DNA of 64,000 nucleotides from the NCBI GenBank assembly GCA_026027325.1, contig JAMSLZ010000022.1, positions 124,001-188,000 of the forward strand. The letters are read 5' to 3'. Below are positions 24,578 to 37,368 of the stretch, piece by piece; the stretch's first letter is position 1; each line of letters begins with the position of its first letter. The notes beneath the pieces are model-generated. The model searched no databases. It had not been told where the DNA came from and saw only the letters and a program-made list of their open reading frames with translations. The stretch comes from Actinomucor elegans (Eukaryota > Mucoromycota > Mucoromycetes > Mucorales > Mucoraceae). The position numbers were made by a program, and so were the translations under genes.

Positions 24578-24853
24578 ATATGTAGTTTTCAAAGCTTGAT
24601 AGTTTATAATCAGTATACATACATACACCTCAAGATCTTTTATTTTCTGTCTAATTATTAAATCCTCGAGTTGAAAGACATTTATAAAGATTCACAAAAT
24701 TGCTTATTTATTTATTTATCGATATTTATCAAATCATGGGCAGAAATGTCAAATGGTCTTTGCACTATAAAATATTTACATAAACTTGGTTTAAAAAAAT
24801 ATCTGATTAGTTTTTCACTATTAAACGTTAAGTCAAAGTTCATACGGACGACG

Positions 24854-24887
<34 letters not shown>
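24854..24887. repeat. Poly(A) tract, 34 nt
   Basis: Uninterrupted A run on the plus strand, intergenic; not adjacent to a stop codon. Confidence 0.95.
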
Positions 24888-24890
<3 letters not shown>

Positions 24891-25490
24891 GATTGAGGCT
24901 TCAGTAGCTGCAGCTGCTGCATTTAAGACAAATCTCCAACAGCCTGTAAACTTGGAATATCTGCATTGTTGGTAGTAGCATGTGTTTGCGTTATTTCTTT
25001 TTATGATACTAAAGGGCATGCCTTCATGCAACTTTGTTTTTAAACTCTAAAGTATGCATCACTGTTTGTATCAATTTTTTTTAAAAAGAGTTTTTATTTC
25101 TTGCTTAGCATAGGCTGATCCTAGGGAGAGCCAAAAGACGGTCGCAAATTACATTATGTATAAAACCGAACCAGACTGTAAATAGATATAGATTTAAAGA
25201 AGAGAAGAAAATAATATGTGTAGAAGGAGGAGAAACTATTAAGGAGAGGTGGCATTTTACAGTAGTGGTAGTAAGTGAAGAGAATGTGTTCTCGGCACAG
25301 GGGTTTTCGGATTTCATACCGATTGTGTGAACTTGATATTATTTCATATTCTAATTGCTTTACTTCAATTAGTGATATATGTATGGCAGCATTGGGCAAG
25401 TCAAACCCTATTTAAACCCATCCTGAACAGAGAGAGTTTGAAGAAAGGGCTCCTTCGCAATAGAAGCATATATATATATAGCCATATTTA

Positions 25491-27239
25491 TTATTCTGTC
25501 AATTCGAATGCATATTGATGATCATCGATGCTGAAATAAACTCTCAATTGTTCAATCTTTTTAAATGTCAAAACAAGTTCATACCCTTTGTATAGCATCG
25601 ACATATCGTGAGGTATCATATACTGTTTTTTCGCGAAATCTGTATAAAAATATCTTGTTCTGTTACTTTCGACAACTGTAATTAATGCTGTGGTTTCATA
25701 ACCTTGGTGAGCTAGAAAGCCTAAATCCAGGTCCAATTGCTGCAATTCGGTATTTGGCATACTGATATGACTCATGGCTGTCCATCTCGTATCATCTATT
25801 ATCAATCGGCAAAGATTACTACAAGCGTACGACAGTGAGCTAAGAAACTCTGGCGTAACGGGACAGCTGCTTAAAACAAGTGTATGAAGCGATGTATTCA
25901 CGGTAGCTGAGGGCGAATTATCGTCCATAGCAAATACTGGTAAAGGATTGCAGCAATTGCTCTGAATGAGAGTGAGTGAATGCAACATAGTGCATCGTGT
26001 GAGCACGGTATCCAAAAAGGAGTCGCAAGGTTGAAGGTTGTAATCAATTTCAAGGGTTTCTACATATGGAGCAAATGTCTCAACATAAGCATCAAGGTGG
26101 GTTTCATAGTTGGCCAAAGGAAATTTCATTGCTAGAGCGCAGCCGTTGGCAATATCGTTGGTATAATGTAATTCGTTTAATTGATCAAATCCTTTGCTGG
26201 CAGCATGTTGGAGTTTTAAAGCGATAGGTTTGCCTGGATATACAGGTCGAAAGAAGAGTTGAAGATATTGCAAGGCGGCTGCACTAAAGTCGCTAATGTT
26301 GACGCTCTTAACCATCAAATAGACGGAAGGTAAAACATGGATATAATCCAGGAACCTTATGAGCTCTTTTAATTGATGACTGGGTCTTTCAGCAGTAAGA
26401 ATATCAAAGGTTTCGAGGTCGAGTCGTTCCAGACAGTTGAGTTTGCGAAGAAAGAGCATAAACTGCTCAAAATCGAACTCTTGGCTGTCGATTTGGCAAC
26501 TGAGATGTTTCATCACAGGATACGCATGTGTGTCTTTAACACAAGGATCATTCATTTGTTCATCTTCAATAGTTACTACGTCGTCACCGTTGAACACCTT
26601 GACAGACAAATGTTCCAACTTTTGGCATATCCTCAAGATGCATTCCACATCTCGAAGAGTCTTGACTGGCTTACACATCATAAACAGCTTCTGGAGATGT
26701 GGAAATTTTCTTAAGCCAAAGTTTTTCACCATGTAATAATGCTCCTCTGTCGACAAAGTGTACTCTTTCAGTGTACGTCGGTAATAATGAGCACAACCTT
26801 TATATCGGTAATGCTTCGAGTAAGGAAAGACAGCAAGGTTTTTGAAAGGAGTGTTTACGCAACACAAAGCTTCAACCACACTATCTGTGAGTTTTGGTGA
26901 GCTGATCAGCGTTTCAATGTGAGGACATAGTGCTGCCAAGTGATGAAATTTTTGTTGAAAAGTATGATACTCCAAGGGGGACTTGCCTTCGAAATCATAG
27001 CATGTAAAAGTGACCTTTCGTACAAGGAGATTGGGATGGCCGGTAGCCATTTGCATATGGGCGATGAAACCATCAATCGAGTCGATTCGCTTAAATTCAA
27101 TTTCCTTGTAAAAGTATGGTTTAGCAGCAATATGCCAGGCTTTACAAACGGAGAGGCAGGTTAATAAATCATTCGTTTCCAAGTGACGAAAGACTCTTCC
27201 GCACACTTCTCGCGGCAATTGACCTTGATGTCTCGACAT
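25491..27239 (-). CDS. F-box protein with LRR-like C-terminal region
   Basis: Single exon, 582 residues from the ATG at 27239 (MSRHQGQLPREVCGRVF). Residues 7-50 form an F-box (LPREVCGRVFRHL then LLTCLSVCKAWHIAAK), which binds Skp1 in SCF ubiquitin ligases. The remainder has irregular leucine-rich spacing (LEHLSVKVF, LERLDLETF, LHTLVLSSCPVTPEFLSSL), typical of the divergent LRR domains in Mucorales F-box proteins. The upstream open extension has no ATG. Substrate is unknown. No intron is needed. Confidence 0.8.
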   Translation of the reverse strand: MSRHQGQLPREVCGRVFRHLETNDLLTCLSVCKAWHIAAKPYFYKEIEFKRIDSIDGFIAHMQMATGHPNLLVRKVTFTCYDFEGKSPLEYHTFQQKFHHLAALCPHIETLISSPKLTDSVVEALCCVNTPFKNLAVFPYSKHYRYKGCAHYYRRTLKEYTLSTEEHYYMVKNFGLRKFPHLQKLFMMCKPVKTLRDVECILRICQKLEHLSVKVFNGDDVVTIEDEQMNDPCVKDTHAYPVMKHLSCQIDSQEFDFEQFMLFLRKLNCLERLDLETFDILTAERPSHQLKELIRFLDYIHVLPSVYLMVKSVNISDFSAAALQYLQLFFRPVYPGKPIALKLQHAASKGFDQLNELHYTNDIANGCALAMKFPLANYETHLDAYVETFAPYVETLEIDYNLQPCDSFLDTVLTRCTMLHSLTLIQSNCCNPLPVFAMDDNSPSATVNTSLHTLVLSSCPVTPEFLSSLSYACSNLCRLIIDDTRWTAMSHISMPNTELQQLDLDLGFLAHQGYETTALITVVESNRTRYFYTDFAKKQYMIPHDMSMLYKGYELVLTFKKIEQLRVYFSIDDHQYAFELTE

Positions 27240-28357
27240 TAGAGAACTATAGCAGTGAAAGACGCGTGTACAAACGCCACAGTGTAACAACTTTTGAAAT
27301 CGATTTCATGCATATATCTTGCTTGAATGTCGATTATTGGATGGACGGTAATTCAATATGAGAGCCATGGAACGATGAACAAAAAAAGAAGATCATAACA
27401 AAGCAGGATACAACTTTTTCATTTGGTGCATGTGTAGAGAAAGTTGTATTCTTTAGAACTAGACTATTTTTGTTGTGGGGCTTCTATTATTGCACGTGTT
27501 ACAAAGCTTTGTCGCTTAGTGTTCTCACTGTAGTATGCAGCACTTCATTATTTTGTTTTGTTATACGCCTTGTATTATCTGGAAGAGAACTTGATTCTCT
27601 ACAGCTTTTATAACTTGCATGGAATTGAAATGTACACCACCATTTTTTCTTTTTTTTTTATAATCACAAAACCGATTCTTGGGCTCGATATCCTAATTTC
27701 CAAGCCATATAAACAAATAAATTGGATGATAAATTGATTTGATTGGTCAAAATATTTAAAGCAACCCTTACTACTCTTTCTAATGAGTAAACTTTTAGAC
27801 GTATAATATGATTCAGTGAGGCTTTAAATAATGTCGATACTGTAGCGTTTATTAAAGCTACTTTTTACTTGTTCATAAAACAATTACCACTTGAGAGAAT
27901 TTGATATTTTTTATATAGCAAATATGCACTTGATATTTCTTGAAATGTCATTAAAGAAAAAAAGGATGCTACCTAAAGCATCGCCTTATACAGAGGTTTG
28001 TTTTACTTTAATAAACCTAGCCCTTAATACCCGACTGCATTTGAGATATCCGAACTATCTAATTAAAATAAATATAAAGCTTGCTTTCCTCCTCTTCTAT
28101 TCATGTTGCCCTTTACTGTTATTACTATTATTATGGTTCTCTGTGCCTAGAAATTTTTTTTAAAAAAAATCGGGCTAGAAAAATTAGCAAGGTATACTAA
28201 TTAACACTACCGATCTTTGCTGAACTTGGTTTAATGATGCAGCAAACTAGTTTTCTACGTTTATAAAGATCCAAAATATCTAATAGCAAGTTTATTGGAT
28301 ACCGATCAAGAGAATTTCTTCATCGCGACAGTTAATAAATAATCTATATTAGCAAAA

Positions 28358-28400
<43 letters not shown>

Positions 28401-28669
28401 AGGTAGCCTAAATGAAAATCTAATAGCTTCTAAGTTTATGATACAGTAAAGATAATTCAATTATCAGTTTTAATGCATTTATAACTGATAGTTGCAGTCT
28501 GTAGGCATCCTCATAAAAACAACAGTTAGCGGGTTTGTGATTGACCATCATTCAGGCAGCTTGAAAGTTTTGAATCGCAGTCTGGTGGCTTACGCGCCGA
28601 GATGAATAAAAAGAAATTTCTGATGCTCATCTATTTTCATCTTCCTCTTTAAATTGAATATCATTAAAA
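27240..28669. other. Intergenic region (divergent promoters)
   Basis: Separates the F-box gene and rps17, transcribed away from each other. Contains a T8A8 palindrome (28154-28169) and a 37-nt T tract (28362-28398). The plus frame at 27891-28163 is not supported. A pyrimidine-rich stretch at 28630-28650, just before the rps17 start, looks like an initiator tract, and ATTTCTGATGCT at 28616-28627 is the left arm of an inverted repeat discussed in the findings. Confidence 0.6.
28362..28398. repeat. Poly(T) tract, 37 nt
   Basis: Uninterrupted T run about 270 nt upstream of the rps17 start codon; such tracts exclude nucleosomes in fungal promoters, which is an inference for this site. Confidence 0.95.
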
Positions 28670-29542
28670 ATGGTAAGCATCAGAAATAAGGATGCATCCA
28701 TCCATCCATCCATCCATCTATCCATATGGGTTAAGGATGGATAGCTATAGCATGTACATGAAATTAACTGTTTGTTGTTTTTTTTAGGGTCGCGTTAGAA
28801 CCAAGACTGTCAAGAAGGCTTCTCGTGTCGTTATCGAAAAGTACTACCCTCGTCTTACTCTTGACTTCCAAGTCAACAAGAAGATCCTTGATGAAGTTTC
28901 CATCATCCAGTCCAAGCGTCTTCGTAACAAGATTGCTGGTTTCACCACCCACTTGATGAAGCGTATTTCTCGCGGTCCCGTCCGTGGTATCTCTTTCAAG
29001 TTGCAAGAAGAAGAACGTGAACGTCGTGACAACTACGTTCCCGAATTCTCTGCTTTGGATACCTCCAACATTGAAGTTGATCCTGAGACTGAGGTAAGTC
29101 TTTCTACAAGCACACCTGAAAAAAAACGATGGTCGCTCGGATTTTTTTATTGGTTTGTCCCTCTCTCTTTTTTTTAAAAAAAAAGCGCCTATGGGATATA
29201 ATGGAGTTGTTTTTTTATGAATTACACTTTGGGAAAGGAGCTGTAAAGCAATCTAAATGGGTTGAAATTGAGAGACAAACTTGTAAAAGAGTTCGTGTGT
29301 CGGTCCAAGATCTTTCGATGGCCATACTGTTTCAAAAAGACCTTGGTTTTTTTGAGGTGTCAAGATCTTGCACAAACACATGGACCTAACTTTTTTTTTT
29401 ATTCGAATAGGCTTTGCTCAAGGCTATCAACTTTGAGAACCTTCCTGGTGTCAAGGTCACCGCTCCCGTTGCTGCCTTCGCTCCCCGCAGCAACAACCGC
29501 GGTCCTCGTGCTCCCCGCAAGGCTGCTGAGGCTCAAGCTTAA
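28670..29542 (+). CDS. rps17: 40S ribosomal protein eS17
   Basis: Small-subunit ribosomal protein. Three exons: 28670..28672 (the ATG alone), 28788..29093, 29411..29542; 146 residues. The protein begins [14 protein letters not shown] and contains [36 protein letters not shown] and [20 protein letters not shown], all diagnostic of eS17. The first exon carries one codon and is split from the rest by a 115-nt intron with a (CATC)n tract and a TATCCAT/ATGGATA hairpin. The second intron is 317 nt, long for this window, and contains a T8A9 palindrome. An intron right after the start codon is common in fungal ribosomal protein genes. A 12-bp inverted repeat has its right arm starting at intron base 4. 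Confidence 0.97.
28694..28725. repeat. (CATC)n microsatellite in rps17 intron 1
   Basis: Six or seven imperfect CATC units; a GGATGGATA at 28735-28743 can pair with them in several registers. Confidence 0.9.
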
Positions 29543-29691
29543 ATTCCGTTTATTTCAATAAAATACTACTAAATAAACTCTAAATCGCTGTACATATTAT
29601 GTCTTGAGGAATGATCGGATCATTTTGACCTTGGTTGTGTATATAAACGCAATCGATTTATTTGTTAGATGGCTTGTACTTTTTTTATATT

Positions 29692-31642
<1,951 letters not shown>

Positions 31643-31876
31643 TAAAGAGTCGGTCTATACATAAGAATGGCTATTAACAAATAGGAGCAAAAATAGAAAG
31701 CTTAATAGCATACATGTATGTTGGCATATTTATTTGTTTTTATTATAAAAGAGCCATATTATTATAAAGCATATGTAAAAATAGCGCAAGGTATAAGGAT
31801 TGGATTAGTGTGGTTGCAATGAATGAGTGTGATGTTATATATATATAAGGCTTTGTACAGTAGTTTGGCATATGCA

Positions 31877-32794
31877 TCAAAACAAGTATTCCATACTGTT
31901 GCTGCCCATAAATGAAAACTTATCAGCACCATGAAGGCGATCTAGTGAAAAATTTGTATTTGTTGGTAAAGATAACATGGTATCGGCAAAGAGTAGATCC
32001 TTTGGTATTGATTTTGTATTATATCGCTCCTCTTCCTCGTATATATCATCAGAAGATGAAGACGCAATTGAGGCTGTATCTTGTTTACGATGTCTTCTGC
32101 GACCAACAGGTTTTTCTTGTTCTTTTTGAGATGATCCAGACCTATTTCGCTTTTTGATAATATCTGTCTTGAGACTAAGTGGTCTTACAGTACCGTGTAA
32201 CTTGAGGAATAGACCACAGGCATTGCAGAGGGGCTGGCCCTGAGGATTTCTTCGCCACAAAGGTGTATTGCCCGTATGGCAGTTGCTACAACGCGTAGAA
32301 CTGTGCGTATTATCATGGTAGCTATGACGCTTTTTCTTTGGTGTATTAGGTGATTTTCTCTTTCTACCTCTTTTCTTTGGATACTCTTCATCACTGACAG
32401 TAGGATAATGGTGCGGTAGACGACAGTGTGTATTCATGTCAAAAAGCTGATCTTCGGCGTCCTCTCCATCAATACTGCTACAGTACTTGGAAGAGTTGGA
32501 AGAGGAAGATGGGGTATGATGATGACTTGTCATTAAGCTGGTTGTATTGCCAAACAAGAAACCATTCTCTATACTGGCAAAAGAATAGGGATCTTTGAAT
32601 AGTGAGTCTTCGGCCACTGGATAGTATTGATTCAAAGGTAACGGAGTCAATAATAGAGGCTCATGTAGTATAGATAACTCGTCGTGATGTTGGCTAATTT
32701 GATCGGTTAATGGATAGCTGTTTTGACCAGTAAGCATGTTATTATAGTTTATCTGTTGCTGAGATAAAAAGTAGGGTGGATTGAAGTTTTGCAT
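31877..32794 (-). CDS. GATA-type zinc-finger transcription factor (AreA/NIT2-like finger)
   Basis: Single exon, 305 residues, ATG at 32794 ([14 protein letters not shown]). One class IV finger, [20 protein letters not shown] from residue 169 followed by [18 protein letters not shown], with the 17-residue loop and the [12 protein letters not shown] basic tail that are typical of fungal nitrogen regulators (AreA, NIT2). A basic nuclear-signal stretch (KKRGRKRKS) precedes it. The protein is much shorter than AreA and lacks other recognisable domains, so a role in nitrogen control is only one option; light or iron GATA factors usually have different fingers. Binding to HGATAR sites is known for the family. 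Confidence 0.88.
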   Translation of the reverse strand: MQNFNPPYFLSQQQINYNNMLTGQNSYPLTDQISQHHDELSILHEPLLLTPLPLNQYYPVAEDSLFKDPYSFASIENGFLFGNTTSLMTSHHHTPSSSSNSSKYCSSIDGEDAEDQLFDMNTHCRLPHHYPTVSDEEYPKKRGRKRKSPNTPKKKRHSYHDNTHSSTRCSNCHTGNTPLWRRNPQGQPLCNACGLFLKLHGTVRPLSLKTDIIKKRNRSGSSQKEQEKPVGRRRHRKQDTASIASSSSDDIYEEEERYNTKSIPKDLLFADTMLSLPTNTNFSLDRLHGADKFSFMGSNSMEYLF

Positions 32795-33213
32795 CTTTTC
32801 TGCAATGATGAGATGTAAAAAAAGAAAGAAAGAAAGGAAGAAATGTTGATTTTTTTATATTTTATATCTTTGAATGGTGAGATGGTTGCATCTAATGACG
32901 AGTGTATATGTGTGACAAACTACAGACCCTTTCGTCTTTCTCCTATAGAATCGAATACTATAGAAACGCCTTTATTCTTCGTTACAGGGGAATATATATA
33001 TATAATATGAAATGATATGTAAATGCATGCAAAAAGAAAAAAAAAACTATTTATATAGTATACTTTAAAATAGCATATACAACGATAACGGAGGCGAACG
33101 GACAGATCAGCGAGCAGGAGACAATACTGGCGTATATTTAATATCACATGTAATTCAAGTTACAGCTTCGCTTTATGATAGGAATGCATTTGCCTGATCA
33201 ACAATAGCAGAGG

Positions 33214-33214
<1 letters not shown>

Positions 33215-33257
<43 letters not shown>
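33215..33257. repeat. Poly(T) tract, 43 nt
   Basis: Uninterrupted T run, about 420 nt upstream of the GATA factor start. Confidence 0.95.
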
Positions 33258-33264
<7 letters not shown>

Positions 33265-35643
33265 TTACTATTATTATTATCAGGCGTTCACCATGGTCAA
33301 ATTCTAGGCTTCAGATTCCCGCTATTGGGTTCCAATAAATGCATCAGTCAGCATATTTAGTTTGTGTATTGAATCATTGTCAGCCAAGATAGTATCTCGT
33401 TCTATGCTCATTGAAGCAAATGCTACCATTTCAACATTGGCTTACTTTATGATTCCATGTTACACTTTAGCGTTTTCTATCACTATTGGGCAAGAGCCAA
33501 AAGAGACAACAATCAGTCTCTTATCTTTCTTGCTTCTTTCCCTTGATTTACAGTCTAGTTAGCTGATTGAAATACAAATATGGGTAATTTTTACATATTT
33601 AATTCATTGTATGCATGCAGTTCGTTTGTTTATGACAGTTCGACTTGCATAATATACTTTCTTGAGGCCATGTATTCTACGAACTAAGCCTTGAAAGGTT
33701 GGTATCTATATCAATTCGTGGGCTCAATCGCTGTAGATCTCTCGCTGATTGTACCAGGCACATGATAATGTAATACAGGTTCAGGTCACCGGTCTCCAGT
33801 TCTATTAAACTGCAGCTGGTGACCGAGAGTTGTTTTGCACATGGTCATCTGCAGAAAGTGTATGTGGTAGATTCCCGATTTAGCGAAATTGTACATATTG
33901 GGGTCACCTTGATATACAAACATCTTAAATTCATTGGTAGTCGGAAATCAAAGTATTAGTCCCTCCCTGAAGCTTACTTGATAGAAATCGTTGAAATCAT
34001 ACAAATATGCCTTTATCAAGAAGCAAAAGAGATAAAGATTTTTGTTCCGTCACACATGTAGCACTTGATACATCCTTGTTAATCAGTCAAGTGTCATCAT
34101 TGTTGAAATAAGTAGTCAAGTACTAGATAGTATCAAGCATGCAAAGGTCATATCTTTTAATGTTACTCTTTCCTTTATACTTTGAGGATCAATTAGCGTC
34201 ATCCAAAATATATTAAAATCATCTATATTTTTTTAATAACTAAAACAAGCTCAACTATGTACGCGTCGCCTTTAACGGACGTAATACTAATTCTTCAGGA
34301 AATTCTGGACTCCAGAAATTTAATGGGCATATTGTTGGGCTCTACTGGTTGGTGGAAAATAGATCAGAGTTGTTAGCAGTGGTGATAATTGCCTCAATTG
34401 AAAAACCTTGAATTACTAGATCGCAAATACCAAAGCATAAAATCAATAGGAAACTTTAGTTTTCGGAAAACATATAGGAATAAAGGAATGTTTCGTATCA
34501 CATACGCCTTTACAATTATATATCGATAGCAATTGTTTTCTTTTTATTGATGTTTAAAATTGTATGATCCCAAATAAAATGTAATTATATATAAATTATA
34601 TTAAGCATTTAAAGTGCCAAAATACTCTCATTATCTTTTATATTCAGATTTTAAATTCTAGACTTACAATTTTAACCATTCCTACAGGAATGCTCAGGCT
34701 TTCTTGCTTTCTATGAATACCAGAAGTTTTCGATAATTTTACTTTCATCCAATTGTAATAAGCAGCAAGCAATGTTCTGGTAAAATCAGAAAGCGAAGAT
34801 GCATGAATCAAGCATCAGGTGATTAAAAGCTTATGCTCCATGACGATCTTTGACAAATGTCATGTATCAGCAATCGTATAATAAAACAAACGCTTGGGCC
34901 TGGAGCAATGCCTAATCATTAGATCATTCATGGGGGAAGGAGGAGAACCATAAGAATGCACTGAAAATCCTCTAGTACGTACACACAGAGGGTAAGATAC
35001 CCGTCCTTATTATAATTAAAGATTTTCCCTAAATATGCTTATAGACTAGGCATCATTTTATGTACCATAATAACCCTGTTAAAAAAAAAAATTTTAAAAA
35101 AAAGTATATCGATAAATATAATGCATGCAGATCATGTTAGGTAACAATTGAACATATTTCGCTTAACCTCTAATAGTCGGTTTATGTACTCCTCAAGGCC
35201 GATCGTTGTATCGTAGAATTCTCTGCAATAGCTACTATGTTTCTATTAATTTAAGTGATTTCCCTCAATATATTCCATAAGGGCTAAAAGCTGTAAAAGA
35301 AAAAAAAAATATTCTGCATAACTGATGAGGCAGTAATGTTTAAATAAATATAGATCATTATTATAAACTCGAAAGAAGTTTAGGAAACTGTGGCGCTACA
35401 TAATAATTACCATGGTATTCATAGGCGCGGGGTACTGCTCTAAACGGATGATGATGAGTTTCTTCTTCAAAGGATAATGGTACTGTAGGTTCTAGATTTA
35501 GAGATGATATTTTATGGATTACCATGAACTTGATATTTACGTAAGTTGATATTATATTTTAGTTATTATCTTAGCAATAAATTCAAGTTAAAACAAGATA
35601 GTCGATGGACTAAGATCAGTACATCATAAAAAAATGGACTACT

Positions 35644-35994
35644 ATGATTGCTCAAAGCGCTAGGGAAATGATAAGGTATTTTAATATCTATTTGAACAAG
35701 AAGGCAAGTACAAATAACGCTGATTGCTTAGTATTCTCTGAATGCTCTTTGCCAAAGAAGAATGAAAGATCGAGTAATGAAACGTTTATGGCCTCTAACG
35801 CTGTTATGAATAAAAAGGGTAATAAATGGTGAACACTTTATTTGAACTTGCTTCTATAGGTATTCCCGAGGTCATGATAGACGTAGCAGCTTATCATGAG
35901 CTTGGAATACTCATCAGATACAGCATCGTATCACTAACATCATGCGGATTACATATGATAGTGAGTTATTGTATCACAATTATGCAAAGGCTCT
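35644..35994 (+). CDS. Doubtful small two-exon hypothetical gene
   Basis: An ATG frame from 35644 (MIAQSAREMIRYFNIYL) reaches a donor AAG G|GTAATA at 35818/35819; joining to the acceptor CTTCTATAG at 35859 keeps the frame open through GIPEVMIDVAAYHELGIL to a stop near 35994. The implied intron is 41 nt, shorter than any confident intron here, and lacks a CTAAC branch site. No family is recognised; probably chance. Confidence 0.15.
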
Positions 35995-35999
35995 AGTAA

Positions 36000-36335
36000 G
36001 TATAAAATCTTATTGAAGTACTTGTTACTCATTATGTACATGCGACATTAAGCCGAGATCGGTTAGAACTATGGATCTTTAAATTGAGTAGATTATATAG
36101 AATTATGAAAATTACAGCGCATCACTATAATAGAATACAGTACTTTTGTAAAATAAAAAGATTTAGTAGATAAAATTGTTGATTCTGACTATTTGCTAGC
36201 CATTAGATACAACATCAAATAGGAATCGGTTGAGAAATGTAGAAATGTAGAAATGTTAAAAGTGATCCGATTTCAAACGAAATTCTGAGTGATCCCTGTA
36301 AATCACTTTTTTTTTTTTTTTTTTGTGAAACTCAA
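36000..36335 (+). repeat. Dispersed repeat, two tandem units plus 3' extension
   Basis: Landmarks ACATGCGACATT at 36038 and AGATACAACATC at 36205 are 167 nt apart. The second unit continues GGAATCGGTTGAGAAATG, then CCGATTTCA, and ends in an 18-nt T run followed by GTGAAACTC, a diverged version of the TTTGTGAAGCGC end. Confidence 0.6.
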
Positions 36336-37062
36336 GTCGATAATCATAATTAAAGTGAATAAATTGTACGCAAGGCTATATCCGAGTGTATTTTTTTATA
36401 CATTTTGTTTAATATAACGTATATATATGAAGATTATATTTGGTTTACAAACAAATTTAACGGATTAAGTTTGATATCTAATAGCCTTGGTTATTTTCAG
36501 AAATATAAAATAATCTTTACACCATAGTATAATTATTACAAGTCCAAATAATCGTTATCAACATACTCTTTATGTATCGATAGTTTCCACCATTAAAAGC
36601 TGTATCAAAAAATTTATGCTTAATTAACATGCAGTAGCAACAAAAGGCAACTTGAATACCCGCAGCCAATAAAGAATCAAGATGATGGAGGTGGCATATC
36701 TTTGGCTTTCGTATCACTTTCCAGTAGTATTAAAGACCTTTTAGAGGTATGCTACATAATATAATCTTGTTCTCTACATATTAATGCATACATTTGTATG
36801 CTTAATTGTACTTGTTTGCCAAGATGGGGACCGGGTAGTCAATCCTGGGAGAGGAATCGCATCAAAAGAAGAATATGCACACTAGTAGCATTTGCCAGTG
36901 GAACTTTCTAATACGCAAACATTTAACTAATCTAAGATTTCAGGGTCTACCATTGTTTATGTTCAGTAACCCATTATTATTCCTTTGGTTTTCATCACCA
37001 CCTGTATCAGCAGACTGAAAATCCGCGGAATTATGTACACTTGATTAAGGAACAGGTGAATA

Positions 37063-37368
37063 CTAATCTAGCGACCCCAACCGGCGCGCTATAAACATTG
37101 TACCAAACGCCGGATTGTACAGCGATTAGGAAATAAAGAAGGGAAATAACCGCATTGGAGTATGGAGTTAGATGCTATTTCTGCATAATCCTCACCAACG
37201 AGAACTGAAAATGCCAATTATATAATGAAACCGGTAGCATCTGAGCCTGCTAGAACTTCTCAGTGCGTTGAACTAACGTGTCTGCCTCCTTAACACCGAG
37301 AGGAAGGATCATACCGTTATCATGCTTTTTGCGTAATGATAGTAATGATCATGATATTTCAACGGTAT
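37063..37368. other. Pair of foldback structures in a less AT-rich patch
   Basis: First foldback: CTAATC (37063-37068) and CCGGCG (37081-37086) pair with CGCCGG (37108-37113) and GATTAG (37124-37129) in nested order. Second: ATACCGTT plus ATCATG (37311-37324) pair with CATGAT (37350-37355) and AACGGTAT (37361-37368). No open frame spans them. They could be a structured RNA or mobile-element ends; I cannot choose. Confidence 0.4.

Larger units (their letters stand above)
24074..25490. other. Intergenic region
   Basis: 3' flanks of convergent brr2 and the F-box gene. Contains one copy of the dispersed repeat with its 3' extension (about 24373-24577) and a 34-nt A tract. No gene seen. Confidence 0.6.

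Noticed and set aside
33784..33824. GGTCACC / GGTGACC inverted repeat
   Set aside because: Only 7 bp with a 27-nt loop; expected by chance in 64 kb.
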